The position numbers and the translations under genes were made by a program. The notes beneath the pieces are model-generated. The model saw only the letters and a list, made by a program, of their open reading frames with translations. It was not told where the DNA came from and did no database searches. From CAZDDI01 sp964504195 (GTDB taxonomy: Bacteria; Chloroflexota; Anaerolineae; B4-G1; SLSP01): a DNA stretch of 64,000 nucleotides. Each line of letters starts with the position of its first letter. Position 1 is the stretch's first letter. Shown here in pieces: positions 48,183-57,358 of the stretch. Location: contig CAZDDI010000005.1 of assembly GCA_964504195.1 (NCBI GenBank), positions 67,084 to 131,083 of the forward strand, given 5' to 3'.

Positions 48183-51100
48183 ATGTTAATGCGTAACCGT
48201 CAACATGGTCTGAGGGTCTGGTTTTTGAGTATGGTGTGCCTTTGGGTGGCCCTGTGGCCTTCGTTGCTGACCGTAGCCGCGCCCCAACCGCTTCCTGCGG
48301 CGGCGGGGCGAGAAGCCTCGCCGCCAAATATGTCAGCGAGTTACTTGGAAGTGGTAATCAACGAAATTGCCTGGATGGGGACCGCTAGCTCAGCCACCGC
48401 AGAGTGGCTAGAATTGTATAATAGCACTAATGCTGCCATTGATTTGACTAACTGGACGTTGCGGGCCACGGATGGGTCACCCAGCATTACGCTGAGTGGG
48501 AGTATTCCGGCGCATGGTTATTATTTGCTGGAACGCACCAATGATGATACGGTCCCCGAGGTGGGGGCCGATCAGATCTACACTGGCGCGTTGAGTAACA
48601 CCGGCGAGTCATTGGAGCTGCGGGATGCCGCCTATACTTTGATTGATGCGGTAGACAACAGCTTGGGCTGGTTCGCGGGGCACGCCGACGCCCGCGTGCC
48701 CATGGTGCGCGTGGACCCCACTGGCAGCGGCAGCCAGGCCAGCAATTGGACGCATAACCCCCGTTGCGGTAGTCCCACCAACAGCGCTGGGATTAGCCAT
48801 ACCTGCACCTTAACGCCCACCAGTGTCGGTGCCGATCTGGAGTATGCCGTATATTTTAACCCGCTTGCTACTACAGCGGTGACAACCACGCTGACCCCCA
48901 CGCCCATGGAAACCGCGCTGCTCAATCATTTAGCGACGGCCACTAGCACGATTGACCTGGCTCTGTACGGGCTAAACCGCCAAAGTATTATTGACGCTGT
49001 GATTGCCGCGCATCAACGGGGCGTTACCGTGCGCGTGGTCGGCGATGATGACGCGGCGCTGCACGAGTATGCCGCGGGTTATCAAGCCCTGCTCAGCGCC
49101 GGTATCCCCGTGATTACGGACACCTCTAGCAGTAATATCCAACACAATAAATTCATCCTTCTTGACGGTGTGGTAGTATGGACGGGCAGTACCAATTTTA
49201 CCGATACCGGTTTTACGTTCAATGCTAATAACGCGCTAGTCATTACCAGCACCGTACTGGCGGGTGCCTACGCGCTGGAATTTGAGGAACTCTGGAGCGG
49301 CGCGTTCCAGAATGGCAAAACAGATAATACGCCCCATCTGCTAGATTTCAATGGGACACAGGTGCAGTCCTACTTCTCCCCCACCGATCTGGTGGCCTTT
49401 GAAGTCTGGGAGGAGTTAGCGCACACGGCGGACACGCTCCATTTCGCCATGTTCTTCTGGACTGATGACCTGCTGGCCCAGCGCACCGTGGAGCGCCTGG
49501 CGGATGGCGTAGAGGTCTATGGGGTGTGGGACCAACTCGGCGCGGGGAACGTGGCTTCTGATGATGAGACCCTCTGTGCGGCAGGCGCGCACATTGGGAT
49601 TGAAAACTTCCCCGGTAAGTTGCACCACAAATTCGCGGTACTGGATGCCTTTGGCGCTGATCCGCGGGTGATTCTAGGCTCTTACAACTGGACTGACAGC
49701 GGGGCCTATAACAATGATGAGAACACGCTCATTATCCATGACCGGGCGCTGGCCGCCGCCTATTATCAGGAATGGGTGACGCTGTGGCAAGCCATCCCCA
49801 CCTACCGGGTGTGCAATCCGGTAAGTGTCACCCAAGTAACCCTCAGCGGGCCAGTGACGGGCACGGTCGGCCAGTCCGCCACCTTCACGGCGACCATCAA
49901 CAGCACGGCGAATTTGCCGGTGACTTATACCTGGGCCGCGACCGGGCAGCCGCCGGTAGTTCACCCTGGAGGCAGCTGGACCGCTACCCAGGCTTGGGTC
50001 TGGGATACCCCCGGCACGCACCTGATTACGGTGACCGCCAGCAATGCCTGGGGACAGGCCGTAGCCACGCAGACCCTCACCGTGACGCTCCCGCCGCCGC
50101 CCCCGCTCTTGACCGTGACTCTGACGGGCCCGGTCACCGGCACGCTGCATACCGCCTATCCCTTCTGGGCCACGCTGAATTCCACGGCGACGCTGCCCGT
50201 GACGTACACCTGGACGGCCACCGGGCACCCCCCAGTAGTCCATGCGAGCGGGGGGCTAACCGCTACCCACACCTGGGCGTGGACTACCCCCGGAGTGCAG
50301 ACGCTCACCGTTACCGTGCAGAACGCCACGGAATTCGCGGTAGCCAGCCGGGACTTTACCGTTGTGGCAGCCCCGGTCACGGTGACGCTGAGCGGCCCGG
50401 TGGCAGGAAGCGTGGGCGCAGCGCACCTGTTCCAAGCTACCGTCAATCCTACCGCGACCCAGCCCTTGACCTATATCTGGACCGCCACCGCGCAACCGCC
50501 AGTCGTGCATCCCGGCGGCGGACTCACGGATACGGTGAGTTACACCTGGAACACGCCGGGCCCGCAGACGCTTACGGTGACGGTGCGGAATAGGGTGGGG
50601 CAGGTAGCCGCGACGCGCGTTTTAACGGTGGTGACGTCCCCCCCGACGCTCCTGAGTGTGGCGCTTGCCGGCCCAGTGACCGGCACTGTGGACACCGCGG
50701 TTACATTTCTGGCGACGGTGAACCCCACTGCGACATTACCCGTGACGTACACTTGGACAGCTACCGGACAGCCGCCGCAAGTACAGCCCAGTCAAGGGCT
50801 GACTACCACAGCGACATTTACCTGGAGCGTGACTGGCTCACAAATTGTTACGGTGACGGCCATCAATCCTGGCGGAACGGCACAAGCCACATGGCACATT
50901 GTCTTGGAAGCTGCCGCAGATCCTTACTATTACCTGTACCTACCGCTAGTGCTTAGACGTTGGCCGCCGCTACCGTATGATCCTATGCTTGCCGTTATCA
51001 ATAACCCTGCTGCTGCTAACAGTTATGGGCTTTCCTGGAGCGAGTCACCCACGCGCCTGGCAGATACCTACACCGTCCAGGAAGCCGGTAATCCCGAATT

Positions 51101-51668
51101 TACCAGCAATGTGCGGACTGCGTGTACCACAGCGGCGCAAACTTGCAGCGTGACCGGCCGGCCCCCGGGCACTTATTATTACCGGGTGCGGGGCAACAAT
51201 GGTTGGGGAGTGGGAGCGTGGAGTAACGTGCATGCAACATATGTGGCACCACCGCCAACGGCAACCCCGACAGCGACCCCTACTCCCACAGCCACACCTA
51301 CCCACACCCCCACCCCCACACCTACCGCAACGCCGCTGCCACTCCCCGCGCAAGTACGCATTACCTACATCGAATACAATCCGCCGGGCGATGATGTACA
51401 AGGGGAGTATGTGCGAATCGAGAATCTTGGCGGAACGGCCCAGAGCATGACCGGTTGGACGCTACGCGATGCAGCCAACCATGTCTTTACGTTCCCTACA
51501 TTTACATTGCCCGCTGGCGGCACAGTGCAAGTATGGACGAAAGCGGGCACGCCTAATGCCACTAATTTATACTGGGGCAGTGGGGCTGCTATTTGGAACA
51601 ACACCGGTGATACGGCCGATCTGCACAATGCCAGCGGCACCCTCGTCCATTCTTATACATATCCCTAG
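48183..51668 (+). CDS. Large secreted protein: lamin-tail, PLD-family, PKD and lamin-tail domains
   Basis: 1161 residues with an N-terminal signal sequence (FLSMVCLWVALWPSLLTVAA). A lamin-tail domain (about 57-160; INEIAWMG, TAEWLELYN) is followed by a phospholipase D-type region with two HxKx4D motifs: HNKFILLDGVVVWTGSTNF and HHKFAVLDAFG ... ILGSYNW. At least four PKD/Ig-like repeats (VTLSGPVTGTVGQSATF and similar) follow, then a fibronectin-like stretch, a Thr/Pro stalk and a second lamin-tail domain at the C-terminus (ITYIEYNPPGDDVQGEYVRI). PLD-type domains of this kind are often nucleases. Together with the SNase it suggests extracellular nucleic-acid degradation. Confidence 0.85.
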   Translation: MLMRNRQHGLRVWFLSMVCLWVALWPSLLTVAAPQPLPAAAGREASPPNMSASYLEVVINEIAWMGTASSATAEWLELYNSTNAAIDLTNWTLRATDGSPSITLSGSIPAHGYYLLERTNDDTVPEVGADQIYTGALSNTGESLELRDAAYTLIDAVDNSLGWFAGHADARVPMVRVDPTGSGSQASNWTHNPRCGSPTNSAGISHTCTLTPTSVGADLEYAVYFNPLATTAVTTTLTPTPMETALLNHLATATSTIDLALYGLNRQSIIDAVIAAHQRGVTVRVVGDDDAALHEYAAGYQALLSAGIPVITDTSSSNIQHNKFILLDGVVVWTGSTNFTDTGFTFNANNALVITSTVLAGAYALEFEELWSGAFQNGKTDNTPHLLDFNGTQVQSYFSPTDLVAFEVWEELAHTADTLHFAMFFWTDDLLAQRTVERLADGVEVYGVWDQLGAGNVASDDETLCAAGAHIGIENFPGKLHHKFAVLDAFGADPRVILGSYNWTDSGAYNNDENTLIIHDRALAAAYYQEWVTLWQAIPTYRVCNPVSVTQVTLSGPVTGTVGQSATFTATINSTANLPVTYTWAATGQPPVVHPGGSWTATQAWVWDTPGTHLITVTASNAWGQAVATQTLTVTLPPPPPLLTVTLTGPVTGTLHTAYPFWATLNSTATLPVTYTWTATGHPPVVHASGGLTATHTWAWTTPGVQTLTVTVQNATEFAVASRDFTVVAAPVTVTLSGPVAGSVGAAHLFQATVNPTATQPLTYIWTATAQPPVVHPGGGLTDTVSYTWNTPGPQTLTVTVRNRVGQVAATRVLTVVTSPPTLLSVALAGPVTGTVDTAVTFLATVNPTATLPVTYTWTATGQPPQVQPSQGLTTTATFTWSVTGSQIVTVTAINPGGTAQATWHIVLEAAADPYYYLYLPLVLRRWPPLPYDPMLAVINNPAAANSYGLSWSESPTRLADTYTVQEAGNPEFTSNVRTACTTAAQTCSVTGRPPGTYYYRVRGNNGWGVGAWSNVHATYVAPPPTATPTATPTPTATPTHTPTPTPTATPLPLPAQVRITYIEYNPPGDDVQGEYVRIENLGGTAQSMTGWTLRDAANHVFTFPTFTLPAGGTVQVWTKAGTPNATNLYWGSGAAIWNNTGDTADLHNASGTLVHSYTYP

Positions 51669-51685
51669 TTGGAGCAGTACATAGT

Positions 51686-52159
51686 ATGCGGCGGTTCACC
51701 CGGCTGGGGTTAATGTGCTTTTGGGTCATCTTGGCCCTGGTGCTCACCAACAGGCCTGCGCCCCGCGTGCTACCGGACCCCGCGGCGCTAACTACCGTGC
51801 CGCTGGGGGCGCTGCCCAAGACCCGGCCACGGGGGGCGGTGGTGGTATTGACAGACGCCGCGGGCGTGCTTGATATGCCTGACCCGCGGTGGTTCTTGCT
51901 GGTGACGGTCAGAGATGTGGCGGGCGATCCTGTGGCGGCACAAGTGGCCCTGGTAGATAGGCACACCGGCACCGTGACCACTTATGCGCCCCGCCCCACG
52001 CACCTGCTCAATCTGCCGGCGAGCAACCGCGACCTGGTGCTGCGGGTAAGCGCGCCGGGGTATGCGGCGGTGGAGCAAGCCTTCCGCGTGGATTTGCGTG
52101 CGGATGCAGACTATGTATGGCACGTGGTGCTGGAGCTGGTCATGGAGCGTAGTGAATAA
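51686..52159 (+). CDS. Exported protein with carboxypeptidase-regulatory-like fold (157 aa)
   Basis: An N-terminal hydrophobic segment (LGLMCFWVILALVLT) marks export or anchoring. Residues ~70-150 read as a single beta-sandwich (FLLVTVRDVAGDPVAAQVAL ... LVLRVSAPGYA), the pattern of CarboxypepD_reg/Cna-B repeats. It follows the large secreted protein by 17 bases. Confidence 0.55.
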   Translation: MRRFTRLGLMCFWVILALVLTNRPAPRVLPDPAALTTVPLGALPKTRPRGAVVVLTDAAGVLDMPDPRWFLLVTVRDVAGDPVAAQVALVDRHTGTVTTYAPRPTHLLNLPASNRDLVLRVSAPGYAAVEQAFRVDLRADADYVWHVVLELVMERSE

Positions 52160-52284
52160 TTGAATCTTTCAACCTGTTTCTCCGGCAGTTTGAATCATCC
52201 CTCAACTGGTTACGGACTGGTTGTAATTACGATCAAGTGGCGTTAAGTTGCCCCCCGCGCACGAGGTGGCACTGCGCTGGATAT

Positions 52285-52326
52285 ACCACTACGCTGCTCG
52301 ACTATCCAGTCGGGCAGCGTAGTGGT
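52285..52326. terminator. Bidirectional terminator hairpin
   Basis: ACCACTACGCTGC (52285-52297) and its exact complement GCAGCGTAGTGGT (52314-52326). It sits between convergent genes. Confidence 0.65.
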
Positions 52327-52340
52327 TTAGTGGAAGGCCG

Positions 52341-53042
52341 TTAGGAAGCGCCCCGCCTTTTTGTTGACCGATGGTGAAACTGATTCACCAGATACACGGG
52401 CCAGGCCAGCCCCGCCAGCAATCCACAGATCAGCAGTGCATTGCGTAGCACCAGCCAGAGCCCGAGCTGCTTCACGTTCAGGAAGGGATAGGGATAGCTC
52501 CCCAGCCACCAGCCTTTGAGCAAGGTGTACAGCAAATAGCCCAGCGGCCAGCCCTGCACCTGCCAGAAAAAAGCCCGCGACAACACCCCTTCGGTATTAA
52601 ACAGCTCCCAATAGCCCACATACAAAAGCGGGGTGACATAATGCAGCAGGATATCGGCCACCCACTGCATCCCTTGGGGCACCCAGATGTGGCGCAACAC
52701 AATGGCATAAACGATGCCGGTTATGCCAATATAGAGCAGCACCGCTGATCTGATGACAATTGAAGGCAGTCTGTGGGTTAAGCAGGTCCACCCGGTAAGC
52801 AGCGCAGCCATGAGGTTGCTGAGAATCGTGAAGTAACTGAAGAAGTTGAGATTTCTCAACCAGAAATGGGCCCCGCCTTGACCCGCGAACACCTGATAAT
52901 ACATCAGGGCCACGCCTAGCAGCGCGCTCGCGCAACATAACCCGGAAATGACTGGTTGGACAGGATCGCGTTTCAGGGGTAACCTCTTGTAAGGGCGGCT
53001 AATCTCAAGGGCTTTCTCGGCACGCCGCCAGAAAGGTGGCAA
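52341..53042 (-). CDS. Pr6Pr-like membrane protein
   Basis: About 230 residues with six hydrophobic segments. NFFSYFTILSNLMAALLTGW and the Trp/His-rich loops match Pr6Pr/FAR-17a/AIG1-type membrane proteins, whose function is poorly known. The start is uncertain: TTG at 53042 overlaps the upstream frame by 38 bases with a weak site, and a later start is possible. Confidence 0.65.
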   Translation of the reverse strand: MPPFWRRAEKALEISRPYKRLPLKRDPVQPVISGLCCASALLGVALMYYQVFAGQGGAHFWLRNLNFFSYFTILSNLMAALLTGWTCLTHRLPSIVIRSAVLLYIGITGIVYAIVLRHIWVPQGMQWVADILLHYVTPLLYVGYWELFNTEGVLSRAFFWQVQGWPLGYLLYTLLKGWWLGSYPYPFLNVKQLGLWLVLRNALLICGLLAGLAWPVYLVNQFHHRSTKRRGAS

Positions 53043-53857
53043 CCTGGGCTAACGCTTCCCGCGTTTCCGGCAGGAAGGCAGCCATCTGGAAAACATGGAA
53101 CAGCCCCGCCCAGGTCTGCAACGTGACCGCAACCCCGGCCTCACGGGTGACGGCGGCCAGACGGGTGGCATCATCGAGCAGGATTTCCGCGGTACCCACC
53201 TGGATTAGCAGTGGTGGGAGGCCGCGCAAATCTGCATAGAGCGGCGAAATCAAGGGCTGTGTCAGCGACGCGGCAGCGGCGTAGGCACGGGCGTAGCGGC
53301 GCAGGCTGGCGGCATCCAGTACCGGATCGGCGGCGGCCTGTGTCTGAACGGAATCCCCGCTCAAGGTCAGGTCGAACCAGGGCGAAAAGCACAGTGCGGC
53401 AGCGGGGAGCGGCGTCCCCGGCGGAATCCCCGGCCAGTACGCTGGCTTCCGGCGCGTGTCCCTGCGCCAATAGCCAGCGGGAAGCAGTCGTCGCATCTTC
53501 CAGCACCGCCGGGAAGGGGTGTTCAGGGGCCCGGCGGTAGTCAATGGCGAGCGCCCGGTAGCGCATGACCTGGACCAGGCGGGCAATCCATTCCCGCTGG
53601 GTCGCCACCGCCCCCAGGCAATACGCGCCGCCGTGCAGGTACAGGAGCCCCCTTGCCGACACCTCCGGGGCCTCAATCCACTCTGCCGGTATCCCGGTCA
53701 CAGCCACCGGTTGAGAGCGCGTGTGCCTGGGAAGGCGGGCGAAGCGACTGGCGGACGCTTGCGGGGCGCGCTGGTGGGCAATGTCGCCCGCTGCCCAGCC
53801 GGCCAGTTGTCGGCGGAGCAGTTTGCACGCCAGGCGTGCCGGTACGCTAGGCAGGGC
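53005..53857 (-). pseudogene. Hormone-sensitive-lipase-type esterase broken by an internal deletion
   Basis: One frame carries the N-terminal half with the oxyanion motif YLHGGAYCLG and the nucleophile motif LAGDSAG; it then goes out of register. A second frame continues with TPLPAAALCFSPWFDLTLSG, PPLLIQVGTAEILLDD and GLFHVFQMAAFLPE (catalytic Asp and His). Compared with intact relatives, roughly a dozen residues are missing right after GDSAG (near 53420), which causes the shift. The frame is open upstream to 53857 but has no normal start codon. All three triad regions are present, but no intact enzyme can be made without recoding. Confidence 0.75.
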
Positions 53858-54625
53858 CTATCTCCCCTCCGCGGCCCGGCGCAGCACATCCAGCGTTGCC
53901 GCCAGGATTTGCTGCTGCTGCGCCTCACGGCTGATAGTTGCGTGGTGCTCATCCGGCTGGCTAACGTAGGAGCCGAACTGGTGATGATCCCCGCCCGCGA
54001 TGCGCACAAAGCGCGCATCCTCCGGGAAGAGCCGCCGCCGAGGTAACACTTGTTCATCATTGGCTGCCGGGTCCAGACTCCCGTAGATGAGGGCACTGGG
54101 GATGTCCAGGGCGGAGAGAGCGGCACTATCCGCTGGGTAGGAAGCCCAAATCACCAGCCCCGCGATCTGCTGGCTATTTTTACTGGTGTATTGCGCCGCC
54201 ATCGTGCCGCCCACCGAATGCCCGGCGATCACCCAGTGCTGGATTTCCGGGTATGCGGCGATGATCGCAGTCGCGGCATTGGGATTCATGGCCGCGATGT
54301 TCAACGGCATCTGGGGCGCTACGACTAGATAACCCTCCGCGGCGATGGCGCGCAGTAAATCGGCATACCCCAGGTAACTGATGCGTCCGCCGGGGTAGAA
54401 GATGAAGCCGGTCGTGACTGGCGCATCTGGGGGGGTGAAGGTCAACCAGGGCGTCAGGGTAACGGACACCGCCGCGTTGCTCTCCAGAGCCGCCAGGGCC
54501 TGGGGCAACGGGGGGCGCGCGTAGGTAAGCCAGCGCACGCCCAAGCCACCAAGCGCGATGAGGAATAAGAGGAACAGCCCCAGCCAAAGTTTTTTCCGCT
54601 GCCAGTTCAGGCGTGAGCGCTTCAT
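53858..54625 (-). CDS. Membrane-anchored alpha/beta hydrolase
   Basis: 255 residues from ATG 54625 (site GGGAGAAACAG). An N-terminal anchor (LWLGLFLLFLIALGGLGVRW) precedes a hydrolase domain: FIFYPGGRISYLGYADLLRA, YLVVAPQMPLN and the nucleophile elbow GHSVGG. LIYGSLDP supplies the acid, and DHHQFG the His. It fits the alpha/beta hydrolase_5 group of unknown substrates. It is immediately followed by the broken esterase. Confidence 0.75.
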   Translation of the reverse strand: MKRSRLNWQRKKLWLGLFLLFLIALGGLGVRWLTYARPPLPQALAALESNAAVSVTLTPWLTFTPPDAPVTTGFIFYPGGRISYLGYADLLRAIAAEGYLVVAPQMPLNIAAMNPNAATAIIAAYPEIQHWVIAGHSVGGTMAAQYTSKNSQQIAGLVIWASYPADSAALSALDIPSALIYGSLDPAANDEQVLPRRRLFPEDARFVRIAGGDHHQFGSYVSQPDEHHATISREAQQQQILAATLDVLRRAAEGR

Positions 54626-54748
54626 AGCTGTTTCTCCCTCTCTACGATTTATACGCACTTGGGCGTGGGGGGCCTAACTTGCCCAACCCTTGCTGGCCTT
54701 GCCGGGCCGGTCACTGCCAGGGCAGCTTCCCGTAACAGGCCCCTGACG

Positions 54749-56599
54749 TTAAGCCGCGTCGGTTTCCGGCTCGCTCGCTGTTCCCGCCGGGACGCTGCCC
54801 AACAAGATGGCGCGGCGTAAGTCCTCTAGTGTGACCAACACGAGCCACAGTAGCACCACCAAGAGCGGGATAACATACCGCAGGTTCGCGGTTTGCCCCA
54901 AGCCGACGCATAGAAAGCCATACCCACTCCATAAGCCACTCAAGGCCGCTAACCCGCTAACCCGCGCGGTTAAGCGAACCACCGTGACCCACTCCTGCGG
55001 TGTAACCCGGAGCCGCAAGCCTTCTTCGTCGCGCGGCCAGAGGGTTTTCATCAACCACCCATAGCCCGAGCGCCAGCCGGGCTCATGGGCGGTTCCCGGC
55101 ACGGTCGGCGACCACCAGGGCCAGTCCGCGGCGGCGGGGCGCGGTAGGGCCGGCCACCACCAGCGCAAGGGCCGCTCCAACGGATAGCGCCAGACCCAGC
55201 CGCTAAAGCGGAGTTTCTCCCCCCAATTCCACTGCCGGGCTTGCTGCTGTGCAAACTCGCGTACTAACCAGTGTAAACTGTATTGATCCGGTGTGCCGGG
55301 CACCCGGCACACCAACTGCAAGGCGGCCAACGTGCGCCAGATAACGCGCGCTTGTGCAGCGGATACCTGCCAGGCCGCCTGCCCACTTGCCAAATCGTAG
55401 GTGCTGAAGAACGGCAATTGCCCCAGGGCAGCCAGCGCATACCGGTGGGGGGAAGACAATTGCGCCCAATCCATGTTCAATGACGCCCAAATCCCCTGGT
55501 TCTCAGAGGTCACCGCGGTCAATACGGCGGCGCGCGGTGGATGCTGCAAGGCGTGCAAAGTTTGTTCCCAGGTCATTTGGAGTACCTGGACCGTACTCGC
55601 CGTTAATTGAATGGCGTAGGGATGATAAGCCAGCAACGCCAGCGTTTCCTGAGCGGCGGCGGTTTCTGCCTCTGGAATAGGGGCGAAATGGTGTGCCAAA
55701 GCCCAGGCTTCGGGCGGCGTGAGTTCCCCGATAGTCAACCAGGCCGCTTCGGGAATCTGCAAGGTGGCAGGCACCGCGAGCGTGCGCGTGGTCAAGACGA
55801 CCACCACCTGTGGGCCTAACTGGCGCACGGCCTGGAGCAACGGGGCCGAGACGACGTTATCCAGCAGTAAGAGCACCGGGGTCTCAGGCAAGCCCGCCCG
55901 CAAGACGGCTTGGGCTTCTGTTGTAGTAGTGACATTGTCGGGCCAGTCCACCTGCCAGGCTTGGGCCACCCAGCGCGCCAGCGTTAGCGGCGGCTCGCCC
56001 TGCTTCACCTCGCACCAGCAAATTCCCCCAGCGAATGCGGCCTGGATCTCCGCATCCTGCGCCAGGGCGGTCATGAGGGTGCTTTTGCCCACTCCGGTCA
56101 TACCTAAGATCGCAATCCAGGCCCCGTGTCCTTGCCCCGCTAAGACCAGGGTTTTCAACGGTTGTAATTTGCTATCCCGGCTGACATAGTGCGCGGGCAA
56201 CTCTGGGGGGAGCCCCGGGAGGATGACGGGGGTTGGCGAGGGGCGCGCGCAGGCTGCGTCTGTGTCCGGCTCGCCACCCAGAATTTCTGCCACGGCTTGA
56301 TCGCGGTAGCCGGCCATCCGCGCATCACGCAACAAAGCGCTGAGCCAGGGTTCCCCTAGTTCGGGCGCTGCCTGGATGCAGACGGCGGCAAACCGGTTGA
56401 GAATGTCGTAATCTACTGGAATCACATCTCGCCGCCACGCACTAAGCGTGCTAAAAGCGATCCCGACGTCAGCGGCGAGATATTGCATCGCCGTCGTTAA
56501 TTGGTTCAACCGTTGCGCCTGTTGATAAGCGCGGACCCCTTCATCTACGCGCCAGGCAAAGGGAGTCTGTGGGCCTCTGGATTTGGCTGTTGTTTTCAT
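54749..56599 (-). CDS. STAND ATPase with N-terminal HTH-like and C-terminal membrane segments
   Basis: 616 residues. Residues ~30-70 (LAADVGIAFSTLSAWRRDVI) form a probable helix-turn-helix. An NB-ARC-type ATPase follows: Walker A ILGMTGVGKSTLMTALA (about 163-179), Walker B VLLLLDNVV and VVLTTRT. A winged-helix-like region precedes the C-terminus, which has two hydrophobic segments near 545-590 (YVIPLLVVLLWLVLVTLE). It could link a cytosolic switch to the membrane or to transcription. It is divergent from the HTH gene at 56850, and lacks the motif shared by the 36-45 kb cluster. Confidence 0.75.
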   Translation of the reverse strand: MKTTAKSRGPQTPFAWRVDEGVRAYQQAQRLNQLTTAMQYLAADVGIAFSTLSAWRRDVIPVDYDILNRFAAVCIQAAPELGEPWLSALLRDARMAGYRDQAVAEILGGEPDTDAACARPSPTPVILPGLPPELPAHYVSRDSKLQPLKTLVLAGQGHGAWIAILGMTGVGKSTLMTALAQDAEIQAAFAGGICWCEVKQGEPPLTLARWVAQAWQVDWPDNVTTTTEAQAVLRAGLPETPVLLLLDNVVSAPLLQAVRQLGPQVVVVLTTRTLAVPATLQIPEAAWLTIGELTPPEAWALAHHFAPIPEAETAAAQETLALLAYHPYAIQLTASTVQVLQMTWEQTLHALQHPPRAAVLTAVTSENQGIWASLNMDWAQLSSPHRYALAALGQLPFFSTYDLASGQAAWQVSAAQARVIWRTLAALQLVCRVPGTPDQYSLHWLVREFAQQQARQWNWGEKLRFSGWVWRYPLERPLRWWWPALPRPAAADWPWWSPTVPGTAHEPGWRSGYGWLMKTLWPRDEEGLRLRVTPQEWVTVVRLTARVSGLAALSGLWSGYGFLCVGLGQTANLRYVIPLLVVLLWLVLVTLEDLRRAILLGSVPAGTASEPETDAA

Positions 56600-56815
56600 G
56601 GGTCTGTATCACCTATCAGTACGTTTCCAGGCGAGTTAGGAATTTTTACTAATGTTTCCAACAATCTTATGGCGCAAGTGCGATTAAGATACTTTTATAC
56701 CCGGCGGCAGGGTCAGTAGGGGCAAGGATAACCGCATCCTGGACCGCTAAGTCAGGGGCACTTTAACACGCATCCCGATAACGGTCAAGTGAGGGCATAA
56801 CTCGCAAATTGGGGC

Positions 56816-56843
56816 TTGACAGTCCTAATAATTGGACTATAAT
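56816..56843 (+). promoter_or_regulatory. Consensus promoter with built-in operator
   Basis: Perfect TTGACA (56816-56821) and perfect TATAAT (56838-56843), spacer 16. The spacer is framed by an inverted repeat AGTCC (56821-56825)/GGACT (56834-56838), an operator in the ideal place to block RNA polymerase. The coding ATG is only six bases after the -10 box. Confidence 0.8.
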
Positions 56844-56849
56844 AAGAAT

Positions 56850-57071
56850 ATGGAATCGGATACTGAATCGCCACCCGCATGGACAGCGAGCTCGCTTGGA
56901 TTAGCTGCTGGGCTTGATTTTAGCTATATCGCTCGTTTATGTCGCCAGGGTAAAATTAAGGCACAGAAGTTTGGGCCAGCCTGGATGATTCCATACGCAG
57001 AGGGGCTACGTTGGCTAGCAGAACGCACAGCGGAGTCTGAAACAGTAGCAACCACATTAACAGCAGAATGA
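56850..57071 (+). CDS. HTH DNA-binding protein (73 aa), probably from a leaderless mRNA
   Basis: ATG 56850 coincides with the expected transcription start of the promoter above, so the mRNA should lack a leader. The protein has an excisionase/MerR-like helix-turn-helix: AAGLDFSYIARLCRQGKIKA followed by QKFGPAWMIP. It is the right size for a repressor or excisionase and probably controls its own operator. The upstream frame extension would lie in the promoter and is rejected. Confidence 0.7.
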   Translation: MESDTESPPAWTASSLGLAAGLDFSYIARLCRQGKIKAQKFGPAWMIPYAEGLRWLAERTAESETVATTLTAE

Positions 57072-57083
57072 TACTTTAGGGCG

Positions 57084-57116
57084 CATCTGGTGGGTGCTGG
57101 AAACACCCACCAGGTG
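57084..57116. repeat. 14-bp hairpin after the HTH gene
   Basis: CTGGTGGGTG (57087-57096), 7-base loop, CACCCACCAG (57104-57113), extended by CAT/GTG to 57084-57116. No T run. It could be an operator or part of a centromere-like site ahead of the ParM gene. Confidence 0.45.
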
Positions 57117-57260
57117 CTAACCTGACCGTTGTCTTAGCCAACGGTAGGCTACCCTGATTATACCATAGACGTATCAGTGTGCTATGCGCAGCCGCGTATG
57201 CGGCCGCCGGGCAGACTGCCTTGAGGTATTTCCAAGGGCGTTTGTGGGGCAATCATCTAG

Positions 57261-57301
57261 CGGCCTACCTGAGCCAGACACGGCAAGGTAGGCCGTTTTT
57301 T
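57261..57301 (+). terminator. Rho-independent terminator
   Basis: CGGCCTACC (57261-57269) pairs with GGTAGGCCG (57287-57295), followed by T6. It ends the HTH transcript before the partition genes. Confidence 0.8.
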
Positions 57302-57358
57302 GTTATGGTTTGCCCATCACATTCCCCTTTTTCACATAAGTAACTCAAGGAGGTTCGT

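Noticed and set aside
54749..56599. The STAND ATPase at 54.7 kb as a member of the motif-sharing cluster
   Set aside because: Neither terminus carries the SQVGV...GGIHF motif; it is separated by 10 kb and has its own HTH-like N-terminus.
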